The notes beneath the pieces are model-generated. The model was given only the letters and a program-made list of their open reading frames with translations. It was not told the DNA's origin and ran no database searches. A program made the translations under genes and the position numbers. Shown here piece by piece: positions 1 through 12,603 of a DNA stretch of 64,000 nucleotides. The stretch's first letter is position 1, and each line of letters opens with the position of its first letter. Source of the DNA: Luzula sylvatica (Eukaryota; Streptophyta; Magnoliopsida; Poales; Juncaceae); the NCBI GenBank assembly GCA_946800325.1, contig OX326956.1, positions 47,787,052-47,851,051 on the forward strand, in the 5' to 3' direction.

Positions 1-532
1 ATCGGAGGCATCAGTAACGGTGTAGAATCGTCCAGCAAGACCACCGGTGGTCCCCATCGCAAATCCCTTGACGCATCTGGCCAAACGCTTGCGGTCCTTG
101 GCCCAATTCCTTTTGCAACGCCAGCATCGGTCTATTGGGTTCGTGGCTAAGCATGGTCCTCTGTAACGACGTCTTCCAAGGCTTCTCCTCGTGCTGTTTG
201 TCTCGGCCAACTCCGCCATATCTTTCTCTATAAGTCTATACATATATATATGTCACAAATTTGTTATTCGAAATCTTTTTAGATTGTTAGTTTAGACCCA
301 AAAAAAAAAAAAGAGGAGTCACTTACTTATGCACTGCGCCGTTAAAGTGGTTAGTGACGGAAGCAGGATCAGGATTATAGGCGGCCAAGGAACGTGCTCC
401 GGCCTCGTTAGATCTACTTTGCCAGTAGTAGTCAAATTCGGCAATGTTGGCCCTTGCCGATAGAGACAAAGACAAAAAGATAGCCGAAAGGAGGACAAAG
501 TTGAGCGCCTTAGACATGTTAAGGCTCTCCAT
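1..532 (-). CDS. Pectate lyase (polysaccharide lyase family 1), 5' part only
   Basis: Secreted enzyme expected to cleave de-esterified pectin in the cell wall by beta-elimination. Only the first two exons are in the window; the catalytic beta-helix lies beyond position 1. Exon 1 runs from 532 down to 327 and starts with ATG at 532-530. It is followed by a hydrophobic signal peptide ([15 protein letters not shown]) and the mature N-terminus [12 protein letters not shown] 91-base intron (326-236) separates it from exon 2 (235 to 1). The acceptor was chosen because it is the only one keeping the frame open into the family block TRRSLG, then [19 protein letters not shown] and a GRFYTVTD start of the catalytic domain. 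The CWRC and N-P-I-D signature is typical of plant pectate lyases. A second ATG at codon 6 could also be the start. Family assignment is firm; the isoform is unknown. Confidence 0.88.
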
Positions 533-1112
533 TTCAATCTTGAAGTAGTAGGCTACTTCTTTTACTATTGAAATGTACTTCGAACTTCGACGATGAGAAA
601 AGTAAATTCGGATTATTAAATAAGGACGATACAGACACGAGCTACCTCTCGTCGGAGAGTTTTTGTGAAGATAATGTTGGAGCTACCAATTTAACTAATT
701 ACCTATTTTTAGTAAAAAAGTGTGCGCAGTAAGCTAATTAATTGTTGGTCTTGGTTGCTCATATTGTAATAATTTGGAAATTTTTAATTGATTTGTTTGG
801 ATCAGGCAAATTGCAACAATATTACTTATTTTTCTTGAGCCGATTTATTTATTTCTCATCTCAACTAAAACACATACAAATAATTCAAACTGAAAACACA
901 CACACACATTATAGTTCCCGCACATACTCAATCTTTGCAACATTTAGGTCAGAACAATACAACCACAAAACAAATGAAAACCTACAATACAAACACCACA
1001 ACACAAACCACACACAATTAATCATACCTGTAATGATGTAAAAGAAAGAAAAAAAAAAGGAAAAAAAAACTATAATAAAGCCATCATTTACACACACCAA
1101 ACAACAACAAAA
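533..1112. other. Intergenic: pectate lyase promoter and GBPL3-like 3' flank
   Basis: The two neighbouring genes are both on the minus strand, so this 580-base gap should hold the pectate lyase promoter and the 3' UTR of the upstream GTPase gene. It is AT-rich, with short A runs and CA-rich patches near 900. No further coding sequence was seen. Confidence 0.5.
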
Positions 1113-4100
1113 CTATTTTTTCAACACATGGTTCTGATAAAGCTCGATCAAATCCTTCTTACTATGATTTCGCATCTCGAGAAACTCGACACATCCACGA
1201 TTCGTCAATTCTCGCTTCAACTCCGCAACGGTCAAATTCAAATAATCACTCGATTCGTTTCCTCCCATAACGCTTCCTCCGTCTTCTAAATTCAAGGACT
1301 TGAACCTTTTCTTACCCGTTTCTCTCTCTTGAACGCTGCTCAATCTCTTCCCTTGCGACGAAGTATTATTAGTAGTAGTAGTATGAGTCTCCATGACTCG
1401 AATCGTGGTCATTTCTTGATGGAGAGAATCGAGCTTTCCTTGCGCGATTTGTAATTGGAGGGACAACGCTTCGGCTCTTCGATCCGCTTCGGTTTTCGCC
1501 AGTCTCTCTGACGCGAGCAACTCGTTCAGAACTTGAACCGTGTCCGTTCTCTGTACGTTACTTTTATTCAGTAACTCCTCGATCTCTCTTTCCTTCTCTT
1601 CGAATCTTTCTTCTAACAGATTGATTCTCTCCAACGCATCCTCTTTAGATTCTTTCGCCAATTGTAGCTCTTCAAAAAGCTTTGCTTTTTCGTCTTGAAG
1701 TAAATCCACTTGGCTTTGGACTCGCTCGAGCAATGTTAATCTCTCCATCGACAAGTGTTGAGCTTTGATCTTTTCATCTCGGGAGGCGATGACGTCAGCA
1801 CGTGCCGCGTCAGCGAGTTCGAGTGCTCTTTTGGCGTCTCGTTCTGCTTCTTTGTACCGTCTGTCTGCCTCTTCGGCTTTCTTGATTTCTTGAAGGTACT
1901 TTTCTTCTAGATGCTTCTTCTCTTGCTCGAGTATTCCCGCCTCCTTTTCGTAGTACGAAGCGCTCGATTTTAATCCGTCTAGTTTTGAAATTAGATCCTT
2001 GATTTCGTCTTTTAGTGCCTTTGTTTCTGCATCGTGACTCCTCAACTGAGACTCCGCATCCTAAAAATAAACAATATTAATTATTAAACAAAAATATATT
2101 ATTGAGCTCCCATTATAAGGGAAATTTATATATACATACCTGCAATTGAGAAACTAAAATGCTTGCATGGCTCTCGGCACGCTCGTACTTGACACTCAAG
2201 CCCTTAATTTCTTCTTCCTAATAATCACAAACATAAATCATTAAATTAATAGAATTAATTTATATATTTAAAAACCGAATGAAACAAACAATGAAATACT
2301 AACTTTTTGGTTCAAGAAATCAGCGAACTCAGCTCTGACAACATCAACACGTTCCTGCGCCATACTATTAATCTTATCCTGTACCAGAGCAACCCTCTCC
2401 AGTGCATTCTTCGCCTGAGAAGCCGCCACATCATACTTTTGTCTCCATTCCGCAGCTTCAACTTGAGAGGACACAGCCTGTTCTTTCGCCGCTTCGTATT
2501 TCCCCTCAGCACCGCTACACCTCGCTTCCAAACTCGCAATATGAGTAACCAACTTGTCGTCCACAGACTTATGTTCTGCTACTGATTTCTCGTACTGGAG
2601 TCTCCAGTTGGAACACTCGTGACGAGCAGACTGGAGAACGCCATTGATTGCGGAGCAGCGTTCTTCTAGAGTGGAGTATTTGGATTTGAGGTTTGAAATT
2701 CGGAGAGAGAGATCGTGGGAGATTTTTTGCTTGTCGTTGATGGATTCCTCATAGCGTTTCAAATACTCGGTTTTGTACTTCTCTTGAGAATCAAGTTGTT
2801 TGAGAAGGATTTGGAGTTTGTCTTCGTCAGAACGAGATTTTAAGGACAGAGCGGTTTTTTCTGATTCGGCCAGAGCGATTTGCTTTGTACATAGATCCAA
2901 TATAGGCCCTTCCAAACTTCAAAAATAAACAAAAAATTAAATAAATAAACAAGTATTAAAGATAGATTATTTATTAATTAATTTGTCAATTACCATTGTT
3001 TTAGAAATGTAGCGAGAATTCGCCATTTTGCAGGGCCATGATAAGATGATTCGTACTCAAAAACTAAATTCTCAAGAACCTGCAAAATTTAACAAATTAA
3101 ATAAAAACAATTTCAAAATTCAAATATAATTTCAAAAAATTTATTTTTGCCTAATAAATTACCTCAACGACACTGACGAGTTTAACGCTAGGAACGAGAC
3201 AAATTGCTCTGATCCTATTTTCCATGTTCTCTACCTTATCTGAGCATTTCTTATCCGCTTCAAGAAAAACACTCCTTTTATAATCCTGCACACAAAAAAA
3301 CATTAAAAAATTCACAAAAATAAATGGTGATTTTTTTAGAATAAATAAAATACCTCAAAAGATTTTCTACAGAAATTATTTAATTGTTTTTCATAATTAA
3401 CACGCGCTAAACCCGCTCCCACAGCCGTATCATTAAATGCTGCAAGAGACTTATGAAGAGCTTCTTGATGTGCTTCTCTCAGTGCCTCCTAATCAGAAAT
3501 AATTATATAAATAGTTAAATATTAAATTCACGAATAATTTTTTTTAAAAAGTCAAACCTCTTCGGCAGGTTTATTTCGGTCAAAGGATGACATGTACATT
3601 TCACATGCAGTATCATATGCTCTCCTACACTCTGATTCTTCCACACTCTAAAATATCATAAAAAAATCAATCAAATTTAAGAAAATTTGTATTAATAAAT
3701 TAATACTACTTGGAAAAAAAATCTTGGTACAGACCTGCCAAGAGGAGGAAATTGTAGGGACTGCACCATTATTAATCGCGTCCAAAAAAGACTGAGTGAG
3801 ACCAGCTAAAACGGGTCCGGTCATGACTGTGGACCCGATTTGTTTGGGTCTGGTTCGCTCGAACACGAATTTTGTCATTTCGTCCAGTCCTGCTCTAAAT
3901 TCATCCCTCAATCTCTCCAACTAGACAACAAAAAATACATTCAAATTGCAGAGATTTAGAATTGTACAGAAATAGAATTAATTATTCTTACAGGAATTTG
4001 ATCGAGACGTTGGAGATCATTTTCGTTGTTTAGTGGGCGTACGAGCGTGAAGCACTCTCTGTCTGGAAACAGAGCACGAATTGATTCTCGAATCTACAAA

Positions 4101-5519
4101 TGTATTCCAGTTTCATTTTGTTATATTACCAACAAACAAATACTAAAATAATTTCATGAAATTAATTAATTACCTCGTTTTTTGAGGATATATCCTTTCC
4201 TCCACCTTGAATAGGTCTCAAAGCGAGTTCTAAATAATCTCTTGGAGTGATTTTTCTGTTTTCTTCCATTAAATCAAGATAGAAATCCTGAAAATAAAAC
4301 GATAAATATAAATTATATCAAGCTTTACAAAGTTAAAATATCGGTTATACCCTTAAGAGCCAAATGAAAACAGGGGAAAATTGGCCGAGTTCAGAGGCGG
4401 TGGATCTTCCTCCTGTAGCTCTGATGCGAATGTGTCTCGTCATTTCCGTAACAAGAGATAATCGATCTAGTGCCGTTTCGTCTATTCCACCCATCTTCAA
4501 AATCACAACATTAAAATATAATTAAAATACAAAATTAATAATATTAAGCTTTATTGAAACGTATTAATTATATTATTTACCTGGTTGTAGATAAACAGAC
4601 TGGATAGCAAGACTGCCAGTGAGAATATCTGTACGCTGTATGTTCCCTATACCAAAATAATATAACAATGAATCGAATTAATAATTTATTAATTTAATCA
4701 AATGATATGAAATAATGTTGGAATTAAAGTATTATACTTACTGTTTGATCATATGCATCAATTCCTTCAGTGTCAAAGAGTAAAAGGCTGTACTCTGTTC
4801 CATCAAGAGCGGTTCTTTTTATCGGTGAGCTCCACATCCAAAGGCCTTTCGTGCACGGCCTATGAGTCGATGCCACCTGGAACCCACTGCTCCTTCCAAG
4901 AATCTGGTTAAGTCATAAAAGATTTAAGGTACAATTAATTATTCACCCACCCACCCACCACCACACACACTTGTATAAAAAAATATCATGATTATTTAAT
5001 TTGTAAACTAAATCATGAACCAATTGAAGGTTCAAACATCAAATTGACGAAGAATTAGAACTCAAGAGCAAAACTTTAAAGTCTTATTACAAGCGAGAAA
5101 GAGTATACCTAACATATACAAAAAAAAAGAATTCAAGAAAAAACCTGGTTCAGAATAAAGCTCTTTCCTTGTCTAGCACGGCCACAGACGGAGACAACTC
5201 CGACAGGGCCTTTAACAAGATGAAGCGCCGCAACAGCCTCGGGGTCCAAATGAAACTTCCCTTTTTCATCACAGTACACTAACCTCAACGGCCGTCCTAG
5301 TCCAGTCGAACCACTACTACTCGATCCCGATCTCCTAACAGCCGCAGAAAGCGGCGAAGAAGAATTACCCAAAGCGGTACCAGCAGAGCTAGGGCTACTC
5401 GACTGATCTCCTCTCGACGAAGAAGAATCTCGCTCTTTAGACGCCGACCCCCCTCTAAACCTAAGCATCTGCATCATCTTCCCGCCGCCACCACCACTCT
5501 CACTCCCACTCCCGCTCAA
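1113..5519 (-). CDS. GBPL3: Guanylate-binding-protein-like large GTPase (GBPL3 type)
   Basis: A dynamin-superfamily GTPase related to animal interferon-induced GBPs. The plant GBPL3 clade is reported to form immune-related nuclear condensates. Fourteen exons join in frame to about 1073 residues, close to the roughly 1080 of Arabidopsis GBPL3: 5519-5145, 4903-4742, 4646-4581, 4494-4351, 4287-4174, 4093-3992, 3920-3735, 3647-3558, 3488-3354, 3285-3163, 3079-2994, 2916-2304, 2217-2140, 2060-1113. The first 75 residues are a Gly/Ser-rich disordered tail. The P-loop GRARQGKS lies near residues 112-119. G3 DTEG is near 169. The GBP-type G4 motif LLRD spans the exon 4/5 junction near 249. Residues 500-1000 form long coiled coils rich in Glu, Lys and Leu. 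The C-terminus (VAELKRELTNRG) resembles a SAP-like helix. No broken exon was seen. It is divergent from the DUF3082 gene. Confidence 0.9.
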
Positions 5520-6499
5520 TTTCGCCCAAATATTCGTAGCAAAAGCAAGGCAAAAGTAGGAAAGGGGAAAGGAAAGGAAGCGAGCGAGTGACTTTAATGG
5601 CGAGTCTCAATTCTCTCTTCTTTTTGGAAGCAGTCGCGCCAATTGTATATACTCTTCCCTCCCTAAACCCGGTTCACCAAATATGTACCTCTGACCAGAA
5701 TACTACCCATGGTACTATACTACTATACTATTCATTCACTGAACGAGGTGCATGGAAAAATTGTTAATGTTCACTGACACGTGATCCCCGCAAGGTTAAT
5801 ATATAATATTATGTGGGGTTGGTTTGTCAGTGAGAGTAGGGTTTAAGCTGTAATTAGCTGGAAAAAGTAAATGATTGCGCGGCACCTTCGCCTTTTGTAA
5901 TAACCTTCTTTCTTTTTTTGAAATGTTTAGAATGGACTTTATTGTTTCACTTCTGAAACAGCTATGTATTTCATCAAAGAAAAATTGAAAAATTACAATG
6001 TTTTTATCTGAATTTTAACTAGTAAAAACTTAACCACAAAAACTTTAGCTAGTTAAAACTAAACTTTTGCTAAGAGGTTTCTCACTCTTAGCAAAATAAA
6101 TTTCAGCCTTCTATCAAAAAAAAAAGGCCCAGCCCAACGGTAAAAAAGTTTTTTGGCACTTCTCATTTCTCCTGTACCATTCAATCACGCACGCACGCAC
6201 ACACACCAATGCTTATCTAGATTCACCATTTTTCTTCCTCTTCACACTCGTCGATCTGGTGACGAGCTCAGCAGCTAACTCTTCCTTCCCTCTACTCTTC
6301 CTTCTCTTTTACCTCGCTACAGTGTAATAACCTTCTTAATTAGATTAATTTTCCTTAATTAGTTTACAAATACATGAATTAATAATAATGTAAATATTAG
6401 GGTCTAAATTGCAAAATTACCTTCCCGTTATCCTCTCCTACGCCTAGTGTTTCTCCCGCGCGTACAGTTCACTCTTTTCTTCCACCACCGTCCGGCGCC
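5520..6499. promoter_or_regulatory. Shared intergenic region between two divergent genes
   Basis: The starts of the GBPL3-like gene (-) and the DUF3082 gene (+) are 980 bases apart, so this gap should carry both promoters. It contains ACGCACGCACGC/ACACAC runs near 6187-6206 and pyrimidine-rich leaders close to 6240-6310 and 6470-6485. A perfect 12-base inverted repeat (TTTTGCTAAGAG, 8-base loop) lies at 6065-6096. No clear TATA box was assigned for either gene. Confidence 0.5.
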
Positions 6500-7707
6500 A
6501 TGATCCGGTCACAGCAACTCCTCTTGCACATCTCTCCGCCATTTGTCAGTTCGAGCCTCCGTCACTCTTCGCCGTCTCTGCATTTCTTCTGTCGACGGCG
6601 TTCCTCCGTTTTTCTACGTGCTGCTGCGTCGACACCTCCATCTGAAGTAGCTCCTTCGCCGGAGACCGAAGCGGAAGGTCCGATTGAGATTTCCTCGTCG
6701 GGATCGAATCTGTTCGGTACGAATGAGAATCCGACGACTCTTCAGGTCTCGACGAGTTTGCTCCTGACCGGAGCCCTCTCCATCTTTCTCTTCCGTTCGC
6801 TCCGTCGCCGCGCCAAGCGTGCCAAAGAGATGGTAACTCCTACCATTCCTCTATAATTTCTTCATCTTTTTACACTTCATCTGCTCTGAATTCATCAAAT
6901 TACTCCAGAAAGTAAGATCGACTGGAGTGAGCGAAGCGAACGATCGAAAAGAGGAGGCATTGGAGAGATTGAAGGAAGTTTCGGCGACGAGTCTCATGCC
7001 AAGCAAGCCTACATCTCCAATCCAAGCTTTTCTTGGCAGCATTGCCGCAGGATTAATCTGCATAGTTCTCTACAAATTCGCTACCACTGTCGAGGGTTCG
7101 CTTAATCGTCAATCCATGTCTGATAATTATTCGGTCAGTTTTCTGCTTCACCCCCTTGTATTTGTTCAAATTAAATTATTATAGTATCATGATTTGAGTT
7201 TTAATTGATTGAATTTTTTTAATTTTGGATCGGTCAAATACTCGATTGATTACGTGATTTAATATTCAATTGGTGCTCTTTAAAATAGAATATTTTTGTT
7301 CTGATAGTCAGATCTTATAAATAATATTTTGATTTCTTCTTGTCTTTTGTTTTCAGGTGCGTCAAATATCAATAACAATAAGGTACAAAATCGATCGAAC
7401 GATCTTTCTCTCTCATCAAATTATTTTTCTATGCTAATTAATTTATGTGAACAGGACGATTGTGAATGGATTGTGTTACTTAGCGACGTGTGTGTTTGGA
7501 CTTAATTCGGTGGGTTTGTTTCTGTTTTCGCTTCAACTTGCAATTGGTTCTATTTTCGATAACGATTCTGATTCGATTAAATCGTCTTCGATGAAAGATG
7601 GAGAACAATTGAACATGTCAGAAGGGTCGACAAATAATGTTGCGCCATCTGGCAGTGACTCGAGCCAGACTTCCGATACTAATAGTGCGGATTCTTCTAA
7701 TCAATAG
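6500..7707 (+). CDS. DUF3082 family protein, probably plastid membrane
   Basis: A protein of unknown function. The family occurs in cyanobacteria and plants, which fits a plastid role. Four exons (6500-6832, 6909-7133, 7357-7382, 7455-7707) join in frame to 278 residues. The tiny third exon (26 bases) supplies VRQISITI, and its split codon is completed by exon 4. The N-terminus is rich in Ser, Arg and Leu and poor in acids until about residue 50, as in a chloroplast transit peptide. A hydrophobic segment (VSTSLLLTGALSIFLF) lies near residues 82-97. A second (FLGSIAAGLICIVLYKF) precedes exon 3. A third, in exon 4 (NGLCYLATCVFGLNSVGLFLFSLQLAIGSI), probably crosses the membrane once or twice. 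The C-terminal 45 residues are Ser/Asp-rich and probably disordered. Family assignment is from recall of the block around FLGSIAAGL and RTIVNGLCYLAT; function is not known. Confidence 0.78.
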
Positions 7708-8700
7708 ATGAACTTTTTGTTCTTAGTTGATTTTGTATAGACGATACGAAGCAGCCAAATAAGTTGATTATGAAGTTTATAGTCGTGATTTTGAAATGTT
7801 AAATGGATTTTTCGTTCAATTTAGGTTTTGCTACGTTGCATATTAGCAAGAAATATTTTTATTTCAGACTATACCAATTTGAAGCTGAAAAAAATAAAAA
7901 ATTCACATACTTATGTACGAAGATCTTAACAAGAAAATCAAAATATTTTGGTAATAATAATTATTATTATCTCAAAAAAGAGAGAGAAATAACTAACTTC
8001 ATAAAAGTAAAATTCATCGAGTCCTTCAATTTTGCAGATAATGGTAATATCTTATTTAAGTTTAAATTGTATTTTAACTTGTAACGAACGTATCAACTGT
8101 CAGGTAAAATATACAGTTTCAAATAAAAATAATTATGATCATATGGTAATTGAAAAAATATCAAAAAACAGGTATATATAAATAAACATTTTTATAAAAT
8201 CAATTATTGAAAAACAGGTTCACATTATTTTGTTGCGGCCAAGAATTAATGTATGTTTTAATGTTTTTTGAACATATAATACTTGTTTTTATTGCATTTT
8301 AATAGATTTCAATAGAATTAAAATTAAATGTTTGATACATGCATTTTGTTGCAGTTGCAATGTAATTTTATATTACAGTATAGTTATTATATTTGTTGAT
8401 AGTGAACAAATAAAACAATGTACTTTTTTCTTTTCATTTTAAAGGAGATGTATAGATCGTATAATTTATGCAATGTGCAAAGAAAAATAAATCAACAATT
8501 TTGTATAAGCATCATAGCATAGGTCAAAGGAAAGGTCTGATTTTCCAAATTGGTGCTTCGGGGATATAGTATTGGAGTTGAAGGGGTAATTCAAAAACTC
8601 AAAAAAAAAATGAAAGAATAGCCTCCTTCTAGCCATATATTTTCTTATTACGCTAACTAAAATAGCTGCGGTAGATATGAGTGAATACGGGATTGGGTAA
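7708..8700. other. AT-rich intergenic, nothing recognised
   Basis: DNA downstream of the DUF3082 gene. Open frames here (for example 7803-8084) are AT-rich, low-complexity and lack any family-like block, so no gene is called. The first part should be the 3' UTR of the preceding gene. Confidence 0.45.
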
Positions 8701-8879
8701 GTCTTGGTGAAGGATACGGGCAGGGCGGATCTTAACAGGGGTGGGAGGGGTCTTGGCATCCTAAAATTTTCGACGAACAGTATACATAACTAGCTGTTTG
8801 ACCCACCCGAAAAAAGTATATCTTATAATTTCGGAAGTTGTTTTTATTCGGCCCCTCAAGAAACCCTCGCAAGATCAGC

Positions 8880-10280
8880 CACAAGGCCGGCCCTGGCCAT
8901 TGACCGGCTTGGCGGACGCCATAGGCCTCCAAAAATGCGAGGCCTCCATTTTTTTTGGAATGTTTATGTGTTGAGAAAAAATATATAGGTTGTGTGCTCA
9001 AGATGTTCGAAGAAATATCTAACATAAAATGCAAACATAATTATTATGCATTTATATTTTCGAAAATGATTTTTCATACTCTACTACAATGATATAGTGC
9101 AAGGCATCCATTTTAAGAAATTTATTTATAGAGAACTATGTTTTTACATGTGGCAGTCAATTTAATCGATGAAATTTTTAAGATAGAATGTAAATATGAT
9201 TATCAGAGATTTTTGTTTTGAGCAATTGATTTTTATGGTTATATCAATGATGTAGTGCAATACAAGACCTCTATTTTTATGAGAGGTTTATGCGTAGAGA
9301 AAAATATTTTTTAAGAATTATGTCCAATGTGTTTGATGAAATGGCTAATATAAAATTACGGTTTGTAGTCAAGATGTTCGATGAAACGTTTAAGAAACAA
9401 TGCAAATATATTCATGATGAAATTTATATTTTAAGATGATTTTTCATAGTTCATGACAATAATATAGTGCAATAGATTCATTTTATGAGATGCTTATGTC
9501 TACAAAAAAAAATGATTTTTACATGTTGTAGTCAAAATGTTCGATGAAATGTACAAGATATAATGCATACATAATTATGAAATATTTATGTTTTGAGCAA
9601 TTAGTTGGAGTACCTCTATTTTTTTATCATATTCTGGTATTTTAAAAATTTCTATATGTTAATTATAATCAGTTCTCAGTTTTTGGTCAAATAAGAGAAC
9701 AAAACAGAGTTTTCACTCAAATGTTTTAATTTGTTCGTCTATGAGAATATTTTTTGTTCACAAGTGAACAAATAATTTATTTGTCTTTTACTAGTTACAA
9801 GAGGTAATAGGATTAATTAACCCTACAGAACATGTAAGTATCACATATACCTCTTCAAAACATAAAATATCGAATTTTTCAGTATGATCCAATCTAAATT
9901 TAAAATATCATGAATACCTAATATTTTTTTCGTATAACCACGGTTTTGATGAAATTTGAAAAAATAACATTATTTTGATCCAATTTAGAAAAATAACATT
10001 TTGACCAGATTATTTGATTGTTTTTTTTTTTTTTTGTGAAAACTATTTACTGATCTGAAAATAAGAAAAAGAATCATTTTGGCAAGCTTAAAAATGATTG
10101 TAAGATATAGCAATCATGTAATGTCTAGAATAAGATACACTCGAAATTTATGAGTTATTTATGTTAAGAAAATGATTTTTAGAGGTTGTAGTTACGGTAC
10201 TCGATAAAATATCTAAAATATGTTCGAGTTCTCGTAACATTCTTCGTCATAGGCCTCTCAAATTACGGGACCGGGCCTGC
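8880..10280. repeat. Decayed repeat or transposon with ~150 bp diverged direct units
   Basis: Between a GC-rich end at 8892-8906 (GGCCGGCCCTGGCC core) and another at 10268-10287 (GGACCGGGCCTGCCACTG) lie diverged copies of one unit of roughly 150-165 bases, at about 8950-9110, 9150-9320, 9370-9540 and 9540-9610, with part of another near 10090-10230. Each unit shares the words GTTCGATGAAAT, AATGCAAATATAAT, TGATTTTTCAT and ATAGTGCAAT. Both edges also carry the word ATAGGCCTC. There is no surviving transposase frame. The GC-rich ends resemble those of plant hAT-type elements, but no target-site duplication could be matched. Confidence 0.45.
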
Positions 10281-10299
10281 CACTGGGTATGGGCGCGAG

Positions 10300-11485
10300 G
10301 ATGAAAACAATCTCTATTCGATCTTCCATGTTATCCCATTAAAATTAAAGTAAGTCGAGGCAAGGAAAAGTAGAAGAGAAGAAATTGAGAATGCAAAGCA
10401 ATTTTATGACGTATTGATGATTTTGAAAAACAATTTGATATCAAGCTTCGCTTTGCGCATCATAACGGGGAAGCAAGTTGCTCGCTAGAGCCCCTCACCG
10501 AGGTTCCCGTCGCTAGGTCATTTTCTAACTCCCGCCTCTTCTATCTTTGTATTGTACGAAGAAAAGTAATAAAAACGATATTATATGTGATTGCTTAGTC
10601 TTAAGCAAAATATTAGTACACTCTTACCAAAGAAACGCGGGCATAGAAGAGTACAAAAATATTGTCATACATTATCATGACTAAACTAGTACGTATAAAA
10701 TTGTATTATTTAGAAAATATAAATGATAAGTTCCATATATAGTATTAAAAAGAACAAAACAAAAAAAAGACCCGAGAGGAGGTTTTGAACTCTGCTCAGT
10801 GTCATGAAATTTATGACTTTGCATCTTGTAAAAAACGGTTATTAACGGTGTTTAACGGTTCAAAAAACAGTTAACGATGAATTGACGTTATGATTTTTGG
10901 CTTAAGGATAAATGTTTTAATATATATAATATAATAAGGTATGAGTTTTCTCTAATTTTTTAATATATATAATATAATGAAGAACTAATGTTGGCCCATA
11001 TTTTATTCTAAGAAGGCTTCGACAGCCCAAAATAAGAAACTATTTACAATAGTAAAATTTACATTTTTCTTGACAACATTTTCATTCTAAGCACTTAATT
11101 GATGGTCCCAAATGAAATGTCAATCATAAATGACGTAATTGGAACACACTACATAATAGTGCAATGAATACAAAGCAACCCCATTAGCACCATAACAACC
11201 CAACAAAGGTTTATCTAGTAGACCATGATTTCAAGGAATAAAGGTAACAATGAGGTACAAATGGGGGGCAATGCTAAGGGTGGCAGATAAGCTTGATAGA
11301 GATATATGTTGACATGATCAACAGTTGATAGCTCGTACCAATGCTCCATCACTCTCCTTTCATTAGGTCATGTATCCAATTTTTTGCCCCCACAAAATTT
11401 TCAATTATTTCCTACTTTTGAGCTCCATGTTTGGTTTTGGATCTATCCAGACAATTAGTTTTGGTGTTACTTAATTTTTAATTGC
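10300..11485. other. Intergenic, no gene seen
   Basis: AT-rich DNA without a credible reading frame. A cluster of AACGGT words (a MYB-core-like hexamer) is at 10837-10870, and a short duplicated AATATATATAATATAAT stretch is at 10918-10980. Nothing else was recognised. Confidence 0.4.
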
Positions 11486-11493
11486 CTCGTACT

Positions 11494-11697
11494 CGGTGGC
11501 AGGTCAATTAAGGGACTAGGGAGAGCAGCGACTCCTTTAAATTTTTGAGCGTAGTTATATGTGATTATGCTAGTGTATTTTACAATAAAACTGAGAAATT
11601 ATGTATTACCGTCCCTCCAAAAAAATTTGAAAATTTCTCACAACAACCCCCCTTAGTTTGCCATCCCCCAGTGATACGGGGACAAGATTCGCCACTG
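11494..11697. mobile_element. hAT-type MITE with 8 bp target-site duplication
   Basis: A 204-base element bounded by an exact 8 bp direct repeat, CTCGTACT, at 11486-11493 and 11698-11705. The left end reads CGGTGGCAGGTC. The right end, read on the other strand, is CAGTGGCGAATC, giving 9 of 12 terminal bases matching. CAGTGGCGGATC-like termini with 8 bp duplications are typical of non-autonomous plant hAT elements. It has no coding capacity. Confidence 0.82.
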
Positions 11698-11705
11698 CTC
11701 GTACT

Positions 11706-12603
11706 AATTAGCTAAATCAGCTTGTCTAGTTTTTCAACTAAAAACATGACAAACTTGCATAATTTGGACTGATAATAAATAGAGTGACAACACATTATGA
11801 ATGGCCAATTTAATAATTATTCAAATTATTATTTTTGGTGAAATTGACTTAATATATATATACAATTATTACAATTATTATACTATGCATTGAATGTATT
11901 TATTTGAGCTTGAATTAAGTTACATTTTCGTTATGATACTTATTATTTATTACACATTATAAAGTCTTTGAAAGATTTATGGCAATGAACAAAAAGTGGA
12001 GACAAGTAATGGTGGAGAAACAATAATAGTCCTTACTTACAAGCGTGCAAAACTTGGCTCCAAGCTTGTGTGGTTCAAAGCAAAGATTTATGAGGACAGA
12101 TTTTCTAGCAAGACCACAAGTACATGAAAACTAGCATCAATAAAGAACCTCTTTCTTTTCCACTAATTAAGACTAGTTAGTCCTTGGGTTATGTGGGATA
12201 AACATAAACTATAAAGCATTTCTATCTAGACAAAAAGAAGATCTTAAGACTAGTAATTTATTACTTCTAATCCATTCACATAATCGAAATATTGACCCCA
12301 ATAAAAAATACTTCATGGGCTATTACAACTATTTTGAATTTAAACACAAAAAGGATCAAAGAACAAAGAAATCAGATCAAAGAAATTAAGAAAATTACAC
12401 AAAACTCAAATCTATATTACCCTATAATTCATTCTTCGAAACCGCAATAGCCATTATTCGATCGTCCAAATTACACACGAACAAACAAACCAAATGAAAA
12501 CAAGCTCAAACCACACTCATATTACATGTTACAACGGCACAAAACAAACACTCATTCACATTTCACAAACTCAAATCATACAAAACTAAAAAAAACTAGG
12601 AAT
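11706..12603. other. Intergenic, 3' side of the charged-protein gene
   Basis: AT-rich sequence without a gene. The last 200 bases before 12604 should be the 3' UTR of the minus-strand gene that follows. Nothing else was recognised. Confidence 0.4.

Noticed and set aside
8700..8890. A second hAT-like MITE with GGGCGGATCTTAAC and GATCAGCCAC ends
   Set aside because: Left and right words are hAT-like, but flanking 8-mers do not match and ends cannot be fixed, so it is not listed as an element.
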